Positions 40,293-52,589 of a stretch of DNA of 64,000 bases are shown here, piece after piece; positions within the stretch are counted from its first letter, which is position 1, and each line of letters begins with the position of its first letter. The translations under genes were made by a program, and so were the position numbers. Below the pieces are notes generated by a model. The model made no database searches. It was not told the DNA's origin and saw only the letters and a program-made list of their open reading frames with translations. The stretch lies in NCBI GenBank assembly GCA_037975125.1, contig CM075857.1, positions 93,000,626 to 93,064,625 of the forward strand, given 5' to 3'. The stretch comes from Latrodectus hesperus. Lineage: Eukaryota > Arthropoda > Arachnida > Araneae > Theridiidae.

Positions 40293-40896
40293 TGCTCACC
40301 AACATGCTCTTCGCAGTCCGATCACCAAGCCCCTCGTAAACTCGTCTTGTCTGCTGGAATTGATCCCGTCAACAATGGCCTGGCATTCTCTGCAATTACA
40401 GGCGTCCTTTGTGAGAAGAATAAACGTTTTAACGATTATTTTGCAAGCAGGAATAACAGCAAGAATATTTCCCACTCTGCCAATTCTTCATCTTATGCCT
40501 GATTCTACGTGTGCTGAAGAGCTGCGTATTTCACATAGTTTGCATAACTGGATAAGGTGCGTTTACTCTGAGATTTGTATAATTTTCTGCCCACTCATCT
40601 TTGTGTTACGTTTTCAATGTCGGGTAGTGTATAGCACTCTTACAGCAATCCAGCCGCCCAACTTGTCTAGTGGTCAGCGTGCCTGTCTGCGGATGAGGAG
40701 GTCCTGTGTTCGAATCCCGGTTCGGGCATGGATGTACTGTCTCTATCTATCTGTCCTGTCTTTGACCTTTCCTTGTATGAATGAGGTGGGAATGGTTGCC
40801 TACCCTATAAACGGGTACCAATGGCATGTGTGTAGAGCAAAGTCGTACTTTCACCTTCATGGTGCTCTGATTGAAACGAAAGACGCTCCCAATTGA
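37009..40896 (+). CDS. Copia gag-pol polyprotein fused to antisense Tc1 and SINE sequence
   Basis: Codons 1 to about 1095 are a copia polyprotein; the remaining 200 or so are accidental readthrough. Domains: capsid-like gag at the N-terminus; two CCHC zinc knuckles (Cys213 onward and Cys231 onward); aspartic protease DSGA at Asp278; integrase with His407, His412, Cys430, Cys433 and catalytic Asp461, Asp519, Glu555 (35-residue D-E spacing); reverse transcriptase with YVDD at 931-934 and SLYGLKQSPRQW before it. RNase H breaks off after LKRILRYLKGTSTLKLEY. The ATG is the first in frame after the LTR. The frame then runs through antisense Tc1 DNA and a SINE head to a stop at 40894. Gag, protease, integrase and RT motifs look intact. 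Confidence 0.9.
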   Translation: MASPHDLYGVNPFDGKNFPVWRRRVEAVLSAKELETYLVKEPDVNKEAEVVKGKKAYALLMSLLSDQVLVSMSGENTAKELWEKLHAVYESKGAVNQILTRKRLATLKKNRDVPMRQHIDEVSKLVADLRMSGAEVSDIDTVVYILMSLPPEFENVKVALENQPSENLSLDFVTQRLIDSEALLNDSRNKTSIRFMKQTVDTAAFSTRKELTCFHCKKKGHTSKFCKKKTCYNCGRVGHFKKECKFKSESKTDEKYSSALSFAAGNLTFGSPKKFIIDSGATSHMCSQKDWFSFIKPSSGTIRCASRSTALEVKGIGSVKGKTSNGIDITLENVLFVPELNGELISVKNIELGGYSVIFRNKKVFIENEKENICLGYRDDSGQYICDFVPNCEISLTAKENDLDLWHRRLGHSSNKALKELGLPTFDKFCEVCTFSKQSASPIGKGPRRRASETMTLIHTDVCGPIDPPMATGERYFMTLIDDYSRFMEVRLLKRKSDVVNELRCFLKANPSVRKIRCDNAKEYVCGELIKCATKFGVTIDPVPPYTAPLNGVAERANRTLLEKGRALIFEAKLSKKFWGFAILTAAYLRNRIPSRSIENCTPYKLKYGKDSDLQNIRVFGCDAYVLVPPSQRKKLDKKSNRMIFVGYSTMGYRLMDPDSKRIVISRNVVFNEERKMDLEDKNILNVDSIISENEDDVEENITETITTEEILERPQRQKKPPVKYPEPEVYEAMVIFEDSLSFKDLSALPEEEQNLWKKAMDEEMQSMEKNEVWCLEELPHGKRAISCKWVLREKRDGKYKARLVARGFMQREGVDYDKTFSPVISIPALRIVFTIILQENLKVYSLDVKTAFLNGELKEIIYMDQPEGYDDNSGRKCRLKKSLYGLKQSPRQWYVKFLNFILKLNFKPLNSEQCIFIRQSKGERILMALYVDDLLIAGTDDSEIKIIIGLLSKEFEMSKSGTVSEFLGIKITFTPDGLYLDQETYILNLLNKFKMFDAKIVSTPMEEGATAADFEKGSAFCGPYRELIGSLIYLAYTCRSGILYAVNYLSQLQEHPTDSAWSALKRILRYLKGTSTLKLEYKKCVDKNSCLNVYAHQHALRSPITKPLVNSSCLLELIPSTMAWHSLQLQASFVRRINVLTIILQAGITARIFPTLPILHLMPDSTCAEELRISHSLHNWIRCVYSEICIIFCPLIFVLRFQCRVVYSTLTAIQPPNLSSGQRACLRMRRSCVRIPVRAWMYCLYLSVLSLTFPCMNEVGMVAYPINGYQWHVCRAKSYFHLHGALIETKDAPN
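40293..40650 (-). mobile_element. Tc1-like transposon, copy B, right portion
   Basis: Collinear with copy A 23750-24058 (shared blocks such as CAGTCCGATCAC, CAGGCGTCCTTTG and AAGGTGCGTTTAC). About 90 bp that separate this from the left portion in the other copies is missing, replaced by the copia element. It ends near TCGGGTAGTGTA. Confidence 0.82.
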
Positions 40897-40950
40897 TATT
40901 ATTCGCAAAGCGATCTTGGCTTGTCCAAGTGTCATTAGTAAACAACAACA
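40651..40950 (+). repeat. tRNA-derived SINE with CAACAACAG tail
   Basis: A-box-like TCTAGTGGTCAGCG at about 40675 and B box TGTTCGAATCC at 40707-40717, followed by a 200-bp body containing TTGTCCAAGTGTCAT and an AACAACAACAG tail. The same 3' end occurs reversed at 47228-47265. It abuts the right end of the Tc1 relic. Confidence 0.75.
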
Positions 40951-41680
40951 GCATTCCAATAGAAGTAATCCATAAAATTTTGTATCCCTACATTCGTAAA
41001 GGGAACCTCTAATCTGTAATAATATCAGAGACTAGCACTTAATGTGAATAAATGTATAAGGATTACATCGATTCGTTAATTTTTATATTTACAACTGGAT
41101 ATATTTTTGCAACAGGTTTCATGGAAACAAAAGAATAAACATGCAATCTTTATTCTCTGATCGGTCTTAATTTCAAACAATCCGCAATGTATATTGTTCA
41201 ACAAATTTTTCTAAATTGCACAAAATTCTCCTTTTTTGAAAATTTAACGTTATTTTCATCAGGCTTACACACATATTTCAAAGATCAAAAATAGAATTGT
41301 AAAAAATTATTCAACCAATATATAAACGCACCTTCTCAATTATAGTCCGGTATCTATTTTCATATTTATCCTCTCTTTTTTTAAAAGCAGAAAACAAAAA
41401 TAGACAAATAAGAACTGAGGTTTTTTGCTTTCCCCTTTAAAAATAAATATATATCGCATTCTCAGCCTAATTTCTGAAGTTCGAACCATGGCTTCTCCTG
41501 TTTCACAATGGTCTGAGTATTTTGTCCTCGATCAAGTTCACTAAAAATTTTTCTGACACAGTAAGTACTCATAATGATTTGAAATTATTCATGTTTCTCA
41601 ACTGAACTCAAAATTTTCCACTTAGCTTAGACGCAAATTGTACAAAATTCCCTGAAGGCAAATTTTTGAGTAGTCCAAAC
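40951..41680. other. Intergenic DNA, nothing recognised
   Basis: AT-rich with no frame or repeat of note. Confidence 0.45.
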
Positions 41681-41681
41681 G

Positions 41682-42970
<1,289 letters not shown>

Positions 42971-42986
42971 TTACTAAGATTCTTGT

Positions 42987-43209
42987 CGGGCGCTCCATGG
43001 CTGAGTGGTCTAAAGCATCACCGCTAATCGCTTGAGAGCGTAGGAGTGTGGGTTCGATTCCCACCATGGCCCTGGTTGTTTTCTTCGTTATTCTTCTGTG
43101 GTTGTACATCTGTCATTGTGCTATTTGTCCTATTATCGACGAAGACTTACAAGCGGATCTCAAGAATCAAGCATACAAGTCTGAATATATGTAATGTAAT
43201 AAATTAAAT
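42987..43209 (+). repeat. SINE with intact tRNA-like head and TSD (copy 1)
   Basis: A box TGGCTGAGTGG, B box GGTTCGATTCC and a Ser/Leu-like long variable arm, then an unrelated body and an A/T-rich tail. Flanked by the 12-bp duplication TAAGATTCTTGT at 42975-42986 and 43210-43221. Near-identical to the copy at 46616. Confidence 0.9.
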
Positions 43210-43824
43210 TAAGATTCTTGTAGCTCACATTGAAGAAGATAACAGAAGATAACTTATAGTCAATTGATTAATATTGTTTAGGAGAAGTCGAGATTGAAGT
43301 CTATTCATCACAACCGGTGAATACTAAGAGACATGTCTTGACATAAGCAGATAATTCAGAATAACAAAATTTGTGATAGAGGACAGTTCAAGAATTGTAG
43401 ACGTTACACTATTTCACTTTTTATGTCATTAAGATTAAAATCTTTTAGATAGTCGTAGAAATTCGCAGTAAACAAGAATTTTATTTTCCGTATGGATTTG
43501 AAGATAATTCAAATATCCAAGAGAGTGATAATGCTCCTATTCCTAATTTTTTTTTTCGTAATTGGTTCCTCTTATAGGAAAATATAATCTTTAATTTAAG
43601 ATTCACCACAATGACAGCGATCCGTAAGCCAGAGATTAAATCTAAATAGAACTGAATCGGTAGTGTGAGCGCACAAAGTTTTATACGCCTGAGTGGTAAC
43701 ATCAGTAGTTCTCATGGCAATTGTTTTGGTAGCTAATTTAAATTCGTGGAATGGAGTAACTAGTAACTGAGTAACTTAAATTAGCGAGTTCTCTCTTGTA
43801 AATAAATCTATATGTATGTATATA

Positions 43825-44473
43825 CAGGGTTAGCAAGAAATAAGTTTCCCACTTCAGAGGGCTGTAGAATACGTTCTATTTGTCCAAATGAGATAAAATT
43901 TGAACTGCAAATAATTCAAATGATGCGCTTGACATTTATTAAAAAATAGTACAAAATTTCACAGATAGATGGCGCTGTAATACACATAAAAACATTTGAT
44001 ATGCTTTATAAATGTTAAAAAATAATAATGAAAAAGTAGCGTTACAACTCTTCAATATGCCATTCTTCATTTTCAACAATGTGCTCTAATCGCAGAACCA
44101 TATTTTCGACAGCAGACCGGTGTGAGTCTATCGGAATATCAAGGATATGGCGCCTAATGCTGTCCTTCAGATCTGGTACACATGCTGGCCTTTTACGGTA
44201 GACATTGCCCTTCCAAATGAATGCCAAATGAAGAAGGGCATATTGAAGAGTTGTAACGCTACTTTTTCATTATTATTTTTTAACATTTATAAAGCATATC
44301 AAATGTTTTTATGTGTATTACAGCGCCATCTATCGGTGAAATTTTGTACTATTTTTTAATAAATGTCAAGCGCATCATTTGAATTATCTGTAGTTCAAAT
44401 TTCATCTCATTTGGACGAGTAGAACGTATTCTACAGCCCTCTGAAGTGGGAAACTTATTTCTTGCTAACCCTG
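43825..44473 (-). mobile_element. Palindromic Tc1/mariner-type element, 649 bp
   Basis: Terminal inverted repeats of about 248 bp (43825-44072 and 44226-44473) differ at roughly seven positions. The ends read CAGGGTTAGC...GCTAACCCTG with TA (TATA) on each side, the Tc1/mariner target. The 153-bp centre plus adjoining TIR encodes, on the minus strand 44227-44042, the transposase C-terminus (FIWKGNVYRKRPACVPDLKD ... AVENMVLRLEHIV), in frame to a stop inside the TIR. This is a non-autonomous element whose TIR includes transposase coding sequence. It depends on a full-length relative for movement. Confidence 0.88.
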
Positions 44474-44479
44474 TATATT

Positions 44480-45470
44480 ATTTTATAATGAAACGACTCA
44501 TCTATATAGAATAAGCACATTAAAATAAGAGAAGCCAACAGTAGGGAAAGATTTTATTCTAGCTCTGGCCAGCCATAGGTCTTCTAGTCGGGATTTCGTT
44601 AATAGCCTATGATTTTTTGAATAGATGAGAGAACGCTTCTGCATATTTGCAATTTTTCCAATGATCGAGTCTTTCTATAAAGAAATGTTTCTTGACGTGT
44701 TGTTTCAGATCCTCAGGAGAAATGGACCATACAGCACATGACTCCTAAGTGCTACAACGAGTCAGCCATTTCATTGCCTGCCATCCCTGTATGTACAGGG
44801 ACTCAAACTTACTGTATTCACAAACACCTTTGAATAGATTTCAGTTTTTGTGATTGAAGCAATTGAAGAATAGTCGGTAATGTAATGGAACAAACCGAAA
44901 AACTAGAGATGCAAGAGAACGGAAATTAAATATTTTTTTGCCCTAGCGAAGATTTTGAGACTACGGTATGTAGTTTTATGGCCCCGGTTAAGAAGATGGA
45001 GTTTATGGAACTAATTTTCCCTGGGACTAAAATTAACTATATATATATATATGCAATACCCACATTTGTGTGTTCTCTGTTGGGAAGCATCAGTAAAATT
45101 CAGCGTATCTTCCTGCCGTACAGATTCGCAAATCTGATGAAATAGCTAACAATTTTTGCATATCAGAGGAAAATTATATAATTTCTCAAATATTTTGATA
45201 AAATGTAGTGTAATATTTTTTCCAATGCCCGGCTGTCTCTTAGAAAATTGAAGGAGCTAGTAGGATAACCCCCCATTGGCGACTTTTTTTCATGGCCAAA
45301 TTAGACGCATTTTTTAAGGCGAGAATTTTCCATAAGTTCCAAAAAACTTTAAATTACATAATGGTATACAAAATCTAAAAAAGTATTACTAAAAAAGAAA
45401 TAGAAAGTTTTTTTGTAAAAGTGATAAGTAAATAACAATAATGGACTTACTTGATATGACGTCAAGCTGA
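44480..45470. other. Intergenic DNA, nothing recognised
   Basis: No coding frame or repeat family recognised. Confidence 0.4.
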
Positions 45471-46020
45471 CATGTCAAATATGCTCAGTGATATTACGTA
45501 AAAATATAATAATAAATTTAATAAAATATATAATAAATAAATAAACAAAATAAAAAATATAAATAATAAATAAAGAATAATAATAATGTAATATTATGAA
45601 AAAATATATAAGAAAACTATAGTAATAAATTAACAAAAATATATAAAATATGATTATAAATAAATATAAATAAATTAGAAAAAAAGAACAGTTTACGATG
45701 TTGAAAATATAAAAGAAAAATATAATAATAAATTTAAAAACATATATATATACGAAAAATATATAATAAATAAAAGAAAAAGATATAAATAATAAATTAA
45801 CAAAAAGAAATTGGAAAAAAGAATAGTTTACGATATTTGAACGCTGGCGACAACGATACCCAACAATAAACGCAGAACAAAAAGATCGAATTGGAAGCAA
45901 AACGAAAATTTCAAATGCTGTTGCCATTGAGAAGAACCATATATATGTGACGTAAAAATTATATGTAAAAGACGAGAAAAACCTAATATGGTAACAAAAA
46001 AATCTAAAAAATAACAAAAA
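45470..46020. repeat. Low-complexity AATAAAT-rich tract with partial duplication
   Basis: Dominated by AAATATAATAA-type units. A unit containing AAAAAAGAAcAGTTTACGAT occurs near 45680 and 45817, so part of the tract is duplicated. A 180-residue minus frame here is all Phe/Tyr/Ile and is not a gene. Confidence 0.6.
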
Positions 46021-46128
46021 CTTAAATTGGCAACAGGATAATCAAAACAAAGGACACTAGATTTGGCGAGAGATCACTCGGGGGGGGATATAATACTTAC
46101 TCCAAATTTTTAATTATTTTCAGTACTA

Positions 46129-46302
46129 CTAAGAGCGAGAAGAATGGCAATTTTTACAGTGGGCATGCAGTCTTTGCCTAGACAGTAAAAATATAACGAA
46201 ACACATACAGTGAGAAAGGAGATTGCCATGCTCTAACCAGGAATCGAACCTGGAACCTACTGCTTCTAAGTTAGGGATGCTAACCACTCCGCCATCGGTC
46301 GA
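46129..46302 (-). repeat. tRNA-derived SINE, reverse orientation
   Basis: The minus strand reads GATGGCGGAGTGGTTAGC (A box) and AGGTTCGATTCC (B box, plus strand 46241-46251) at tRNA spacing, followed by a non-tRNA body toward 46129. Confidence 0.65.
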
Positions 46303-46615
46303 GATAAAATGTAATATAATGGTTTTATAATAAATGGGGTTTTTCAATTTTGACGTCTATAAAAACGTGTTAACGGTTCAGAATATCATTTTGAAAATCA
46401 CTTTTTACTCAATTTTAATAGTTACTTTAATAAGTTGTTTATTATAATAATTATTAAAAAATAACAAGACTATGGTTGATGAATGTAATACTGGTGATAT
46501 TTTCAAGAATGAATAAATAAAGTTTTATTAGACACTTTAAAGTATGTTCAAATTTTAAAAATAGAATTTTTCTAATTTCAATTTTCATCTTTCCTCCGAC
46601 TCTTAAGAATTTTCA

Positions 46616-46833
46616 GGGCGCTCCGTGGCTGAGTGGTCTAAAGCATCACCGCTAATCGCTTGAGAGCGTAGGAGTGTGGGTTCGATTCCCACCATGGCCC
46701 TGGGTGTTTTCTTCGTTATTCTTCTGTGGTTGTACATCTGTCATTGTGCTATTATTGACGAAGACTTACAAGCGGATCTCAAGAATCAAGCATACAAGTC
46801 TGAATATATGTAATGTAATAAAATAAATAAATA
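46616..46833 (+). repeat. SINE with intact tRNA-like head and TSD (copy 2)
   Basis: Same element as 42987-43209, differing by a few substitutions and an 8-bp deletion in the body. Flanked by AAGAATTTTCA at 46605-46615 and 46834-46844. The tail is (AAAT)n. The similarity and perfect TSDs suggest recent activity. Confidence 0.9.
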
Positions 46834-46844
46834 AAGAATTTTCA

Positions 46845-47225
46845 AGGAGTAGAAAACATCGTTTTGATTGATGTGTTGGTGCTTTGCAATTGTCAAGAAG
46901 CTATCCTGTTAGTCACATCTTGGAGTCAAAAATTCGCCAAAGAATCAATACCCGATTGTAAACTTTTAGCCCATATTTTGACGTTGCGTTGTGGATCTCA
47001 GGCTGTTGGAAAGCTGCTTAATTGCCCTGAGAAAGGATTTGTTTGAACCTATTCGTGTCATTACGGGGGTAACTTGGATAACTCTCTAGCACTCATCCCG
47101 ACAGACATCCATCCACCATGGTTCAACAGTGGCGGGGATCGATCCCTTGACTATTCACTCCGAAGAGCCTCAGGGATCCCTATATATATTGCTATTACAC
47201 TAGATGGTATATATGTACTGTACTT
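46845..47225. other. Intergenic DNA with a 60-residue frame
   Basis: The frame 46864-47046 (+) has several Cys residues and no recognised family. The following stretch is GC-richer than average and may be SINE-related (GGCGGGGATCGATCCC). Confidence 0.3.
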
Positions 47226-47495
47226 AAAGAATTTGTTGTTGTTGCTTATGACACTTGGACACTGAACCACGGTCAGGTGACGAGGCAACACCTGAGCTGG
47301 CACCCTTCTCCCCACATCCACGCCACACCAGCGGAAGGACTTTGGACGTCACATATTAACGTGGACATGTCCTCAACCCAGTGAAGGAGAGTACACCCCC
47401 TCCCAACCACTGCCCGCGGCAAATGATGCTTCACTTTACAGAGCTTACGTGAAGCGGCGTAAATCTACTGAGCCACTTAGAGCTCGTTTTAAAAA
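47226..47495 (-). repeat. SINE, reverse orientation
   Basis: On the minus strand it begins near 47492 (AAGTGGCTCAGTAGA, A-box-like) and ends with TGTCCAAGTGTCATAAGCAACAACAACA, the same 3' end as the SINE at 40651-40950. Confidence 0.6.
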
Positions 47496-47609
47496 TTTAA
47501 CTTGCCTATCCGAGAACAAGAACCATGAATTTAGTGCTCTGAAGAGATTAATTTTTTGTTTTTTCAGTTCAAATAACGAAAGTATTAATAATAATTTCTT
47601 ACGTAATCT

Positions 47610-47790
47610 TATCTCACCAGCATGCTAGCCGTGAATTGGGATCTCCCAGTTAGATTGAAGCGGCCCGGTGGAGTCTATGTGATTTTGAAACAAGGACTAA
47701 GCAGAGTATCCTCAATACAAATCTTATTTCACATGGAGGACAATGCGACCACACCCAATTTTAACGTCCCCAGTCGCCATTAGAAGAAGC
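47610..47790 (-). repeat. SINE 3' fragment, reverse orientation
   Basis: Minus-strand GTGGTCGCATTGTCC and CCACCGGGCCG-type blocks match the SINE family at 1-139, 63070-63345 and 63757-64000. Confidence 0.5.
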
Positions 47791-47799
47791 ATAATGAGT

Positions 47800-49155
47800 A
47801 AAATAAAATAAAATTTGAATTTCTCCTAAGTTTTCCAATTTTTAAAAAATGAGCAAATAATTTATAAATTTCCTCACTTATGTGTATAAAAGATATAAAG
47901 ACACTCAGTTTCACAATTCTTTCTATATGTGATTTCTGTGTTCTAATAACGATATAAACATAGATGGGAATAAAATGCTGTGTGTAAAAAAATTGAAGGT
48001 GAAATTAATTTTTTTTCACTTAATTTATGAAACATAATATTTATAAATTGTCACTTTACCATGCCCTCATCACAAATGCTTGTTTTCATTATAAATTCAT
48101 TTTATTTTAAGTAGTTTTTTTATTTTTTTCACTTTATCATGCTTAAATCACAATGTTTTATCTTTGGTTTAATTATACGCTTATTAGCTAAAATTGATTA
48201 ATTATAAAGAATTTTATAAATCTCCTCAGTTATATGTACAAAAGATTTTAGAAGAAACTTTGTCTTTTAAACGAGAAAAATATGTTAAGTTTTAGAAAGG
48301 TAAGTTTAAAAAAATGAGTAAAAAATATTCAACAAGATAGTCAAAATCTTCTGGGACCGTCGTTCGAGTTTCTTAGGAAGGAGAGTTTTACTTGCGTAAA
48401 GTGCGCACAAAACGGTGTAACTCAAAACTACGTAGCTATTTTAGAATTTAGAATAGGGAGTGAGTAAAGAAATTTGTAAATGAAACAAAACATTTTCGCA
48501 TTGCTCCACATTTGCTGCATAATTTCATTTTGCAAAGGAGAAAAAAATGAATCTCTTAAACTTGTATTTAATTACGAGTTATTAAATATTGATGTGGGAG
48601 CTCTTCATAAACGATAATTTCGCTTATAGTTGTCGGCTTCTTAGGAAAAAGCGTAAACACTTTCATTCCAGTAGTTAATAGATTTTTTTTTTCACAAATA
48701 GTTAGAGAATAATCACATTGTTATTTTTCAAATAAATATATTTAGACAGTGAAATAAGGATCTGAAGCCTTAAAATTACGGAAAATAAATCTATCTCTAA
48801 TAATAATCCTTTTTTGTCATGTACGATTATATTATTATTATTATTGTATTATAGCGATTAAAATTTGTGAAGGTTATACAAATAAATTACTAATTTAGTT
48901 TTGAAATTGGATTAAGAAAAATATGAATATTTCAGACTTACAAGTGTGTTTATCAGAGAGAATTTTCTCAAACAGAAATCAGTATGGCTAAAAAAGCTAT
49001 AACACAAAATTTGTGATTGAATGTTATTATTTATATATTTATTCTCAAATTCTAAATGTCTACTAAAACACATTTACGCGCGGGTTACTTCGAGAAATCG
49101 CCGCTCAAAGAGGGCAATATTTGTTTAATATGTCTCAATAATGACTCATCTGTAT
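47800..49155. other. Intergenic AT-rich DNA
   Basis: No gene or repeat recognised before the mitochondrial insert. Confidence 0.45.
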
Positions 49156-49159
49156 ATGT

Positions 49160-49687
49160 CTCTCTTTTTTTTTTTAATCAAATTTATTTTTATTTAAATA
49201 GAAAGATCATTCTACATTTAAAAATACTATACGTGTCTAGTGAAATAGTCAATAATTTTTGATAGGCAGATATGAGAGATTTTTTTGATAGATATTTTTC
49301 CGTTCGTTTTCAAAATTTTTGTTACAAAATTTTTGAAGTAATAAATATTTTCACCAAGATTAAACTTTCGCAGGTTCATTTAGGGGGTTAATTTCTAATC
49401 TTGGAAATTTAAAAATAGTTTTAAGTCGGGTCAGATCTATTTTTCAAAAGAAAATGGTTTAGCCCCTCCCCTTCCCGTTTATTTCACGGGAAAAGGGGGC
49501 TAGATAAGTTACAATTAAGAATAAAGTAAATTAAAGATAAATTGATAACATCGGGTAGGTTTATAATAAAATATATAACATTTATAAATATGTTTTATAT
49601 ATATATATACATATTTTATTATTATAAGTATTTTTAAATGTAGAATGATCTATTTAAATAGAATAAATTTGAATTTAAAAGGAGAGA
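49160..49687. repeat. Control-region-like segment bounded by an inverted repeat
   Basis: 49160-49228 and 49627-49687 are inverted copies (core GATCATTCTACATTTAAAAA and its complement) with a few indels. Between them is a GC-rich hairpin at 49460-49502 (TAGCCCC...GGGGGCTA, TTTATTT-type loop). The position before trnM is where spiders keep the control region. Confidence 0.6.
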
Positions 49688-49715
49688 TAAATGGTTTTAT
49701 TTTACACATGATAGT

Positions 49716-49775
49716 AATATAAGCTAAATTAAGCTAATGGGTTCATACCTCATAAATGTAAAATTTTATGTCCTT
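49716..49775 (+). pseudogene. trnM: trnM relic
   Basis: TAAGCTAAATTAAGCTAATGGGTTCATACC is the characteristic arthropod mitochondrial tRNA-Met, anticodon CAT. Confidence 0.82.
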
Positions 49776-50691
49776 CTCTAATTATATTTATTATATTATA
49801 TTTAAGTAGATTTATAATTATTTTTTCCTTTAATGATTTCATATTGGTTTGGTTAGGGTTGGAAATTAATATAATTAGATTTATTATATTAATTTACGAT
49901 AGGTACAGAGAAATAAGAGTAGAATCGTGTTTGAAATATTTTTTTGTTCAGGCAGTAGGATCCATTTTTTTTTTTATACTTGTTTTATATAAATATGAAT
50001 TTATTTAGAGGATTGGGAATTTCTATTTTATGTTACAAAATAGCAGGAGGTCCTTTTATTTTTGGCCTTCCTTCAGTTTGTGTAGGAATTAGATGGTGGT
50101 CTTGTTATATTTTAATAACATTGCAAAGGGTTATGCCTTTGTTTTTTATTTCCTTTATATTTAGAGGTATTCAATGGATTTATGCTTTTGTAAGATTCCT
50201 GGAGTGATAGGGTGTATAAATGAAAGAATGATAAAAAAAATTAATGGCTTTTTCTTGTATTCATCATATTGGTTGGATATTTTTATGTATTATAGTAAAA
50301 GATTTATTATGAATATTATATTTATTGTTGTACGGATTTATAACATTAATAGTATTTATATTTTTAGTGAAAGTAAATATTGATAGAGTAATAAAATTAA
50401 TGAGTATGGAAGATAAAATTTTATTATTGATAAAGTACCACCTTTTATAGGATTTTTTTTAATGATGGGGTTTATATTATAGAATATGATTATAGACTAT
50501 TGATAGTTATGATTATCTTTTCCGTAGTAATGCTTTATATTTATTTTCGATTAGTTTATGGTGTGGTTTTAGGAGAATAGGATAAATTTTGAATAGGAAT
50601 AATAAGGGGATAAGTTTACTACAGAGGGATGTAGTGAGAATTTATAGGGCAGTTTTAGGATCTTTTGGAGGTTTGTATTTTGTTATTTAGA
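49776..50691 (+). pseudogene. nad2: nad2 relic (NADH dehydrogenase subunit 2)
   Basis: With the mitochondrial code: FNDFILVWLGLEIN, then ESCLKYFFVQAVGS, the conserved ND2 start. Short frames at 49980-50383 are pieces of it. Several stops and frameshifts. Length is close to normal. Confidence 0.85.
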
Positions 50692-50846
50692 TAATTAAGA
50701 TTAATACCTAGAACATTTAACCTTGAAAGCTAACAGAATATTTATTTTGTAAAATCTAATATGATTTTACAATTCATCATCTAAATGATTTATAAAGAGG
50801 AGCATGATAATTTAAACTTGCAATTTAATGTTGTAAATACTTAAAG
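50692..50846. pseudogene. trnW, trnY and trnC relics
   Basis: A trnW-like CCTTGAAAGC loop (+), then minus-strand loops AATTGTAAAAT (anticodon GTA, Tyr) and AATTGCAAG (anticodon GCA, Cys). Tyr before Cys is the spider order; most arthropods have Cys first. Confidence 0.6.
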
Positions 50847-52338
<1,492 letters not shown>

Positions 52339-52545
52339 ATTTTTGCCAACGCTTTGTATTTTCAAAACAGTTCTTCTCCTATTATAGAACAATTGATTTT
52401 TTTTCATGATCATACTATAATAGTAATAATTATAATTATGTTATTGGTAGGGTTATATATTATATAGATCTTGAGTTAAGAAAAAATATAATTTAGGTTT
52501 ATTTGAAGGTCAGATAAAATTATGGAATTAGAACTTTTAAATATT
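52339..52545 (+). pseudogene. cox2: cox2 relic, 5' third only
   Basis: Reads PTLYFQNSSSPIMEQLIFFHDHTMMVM and EGQM, the N-terminal COX2 segment. The copper-binding C-terminal two thirds are absent, and trnK, trnD and atp8 are not recognisable after it. Confidence 0.82.
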
Positions 52546-52589
52546 ATGAATAAAATTTTTAAGGTGATAGCTTAAAGGAGATTGAAAGA

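Noticed and set aside
40300..41400. 3' LTR of the copia element
   Set aside because: Nothing resembling the 36656-36924 LTR was seen there; the sequence is Tc1, then SINE, then unique.
42987..43070. Functional tRNA-Ser/Leu gene (also 46616-46700 and 57944-58025)
   Set aside because: A and B boxes are present, but each head continues into a repeated body with a tail, and two have TSDs, so they are SINE heads.
45475..46017. 180-residue minus-strand frame
   Set aside because: Almost only Phe, Tyr, Ile and Leu from an AATAAAT-rich low-complexity tract. Not a protein gene or a real membrane protein.
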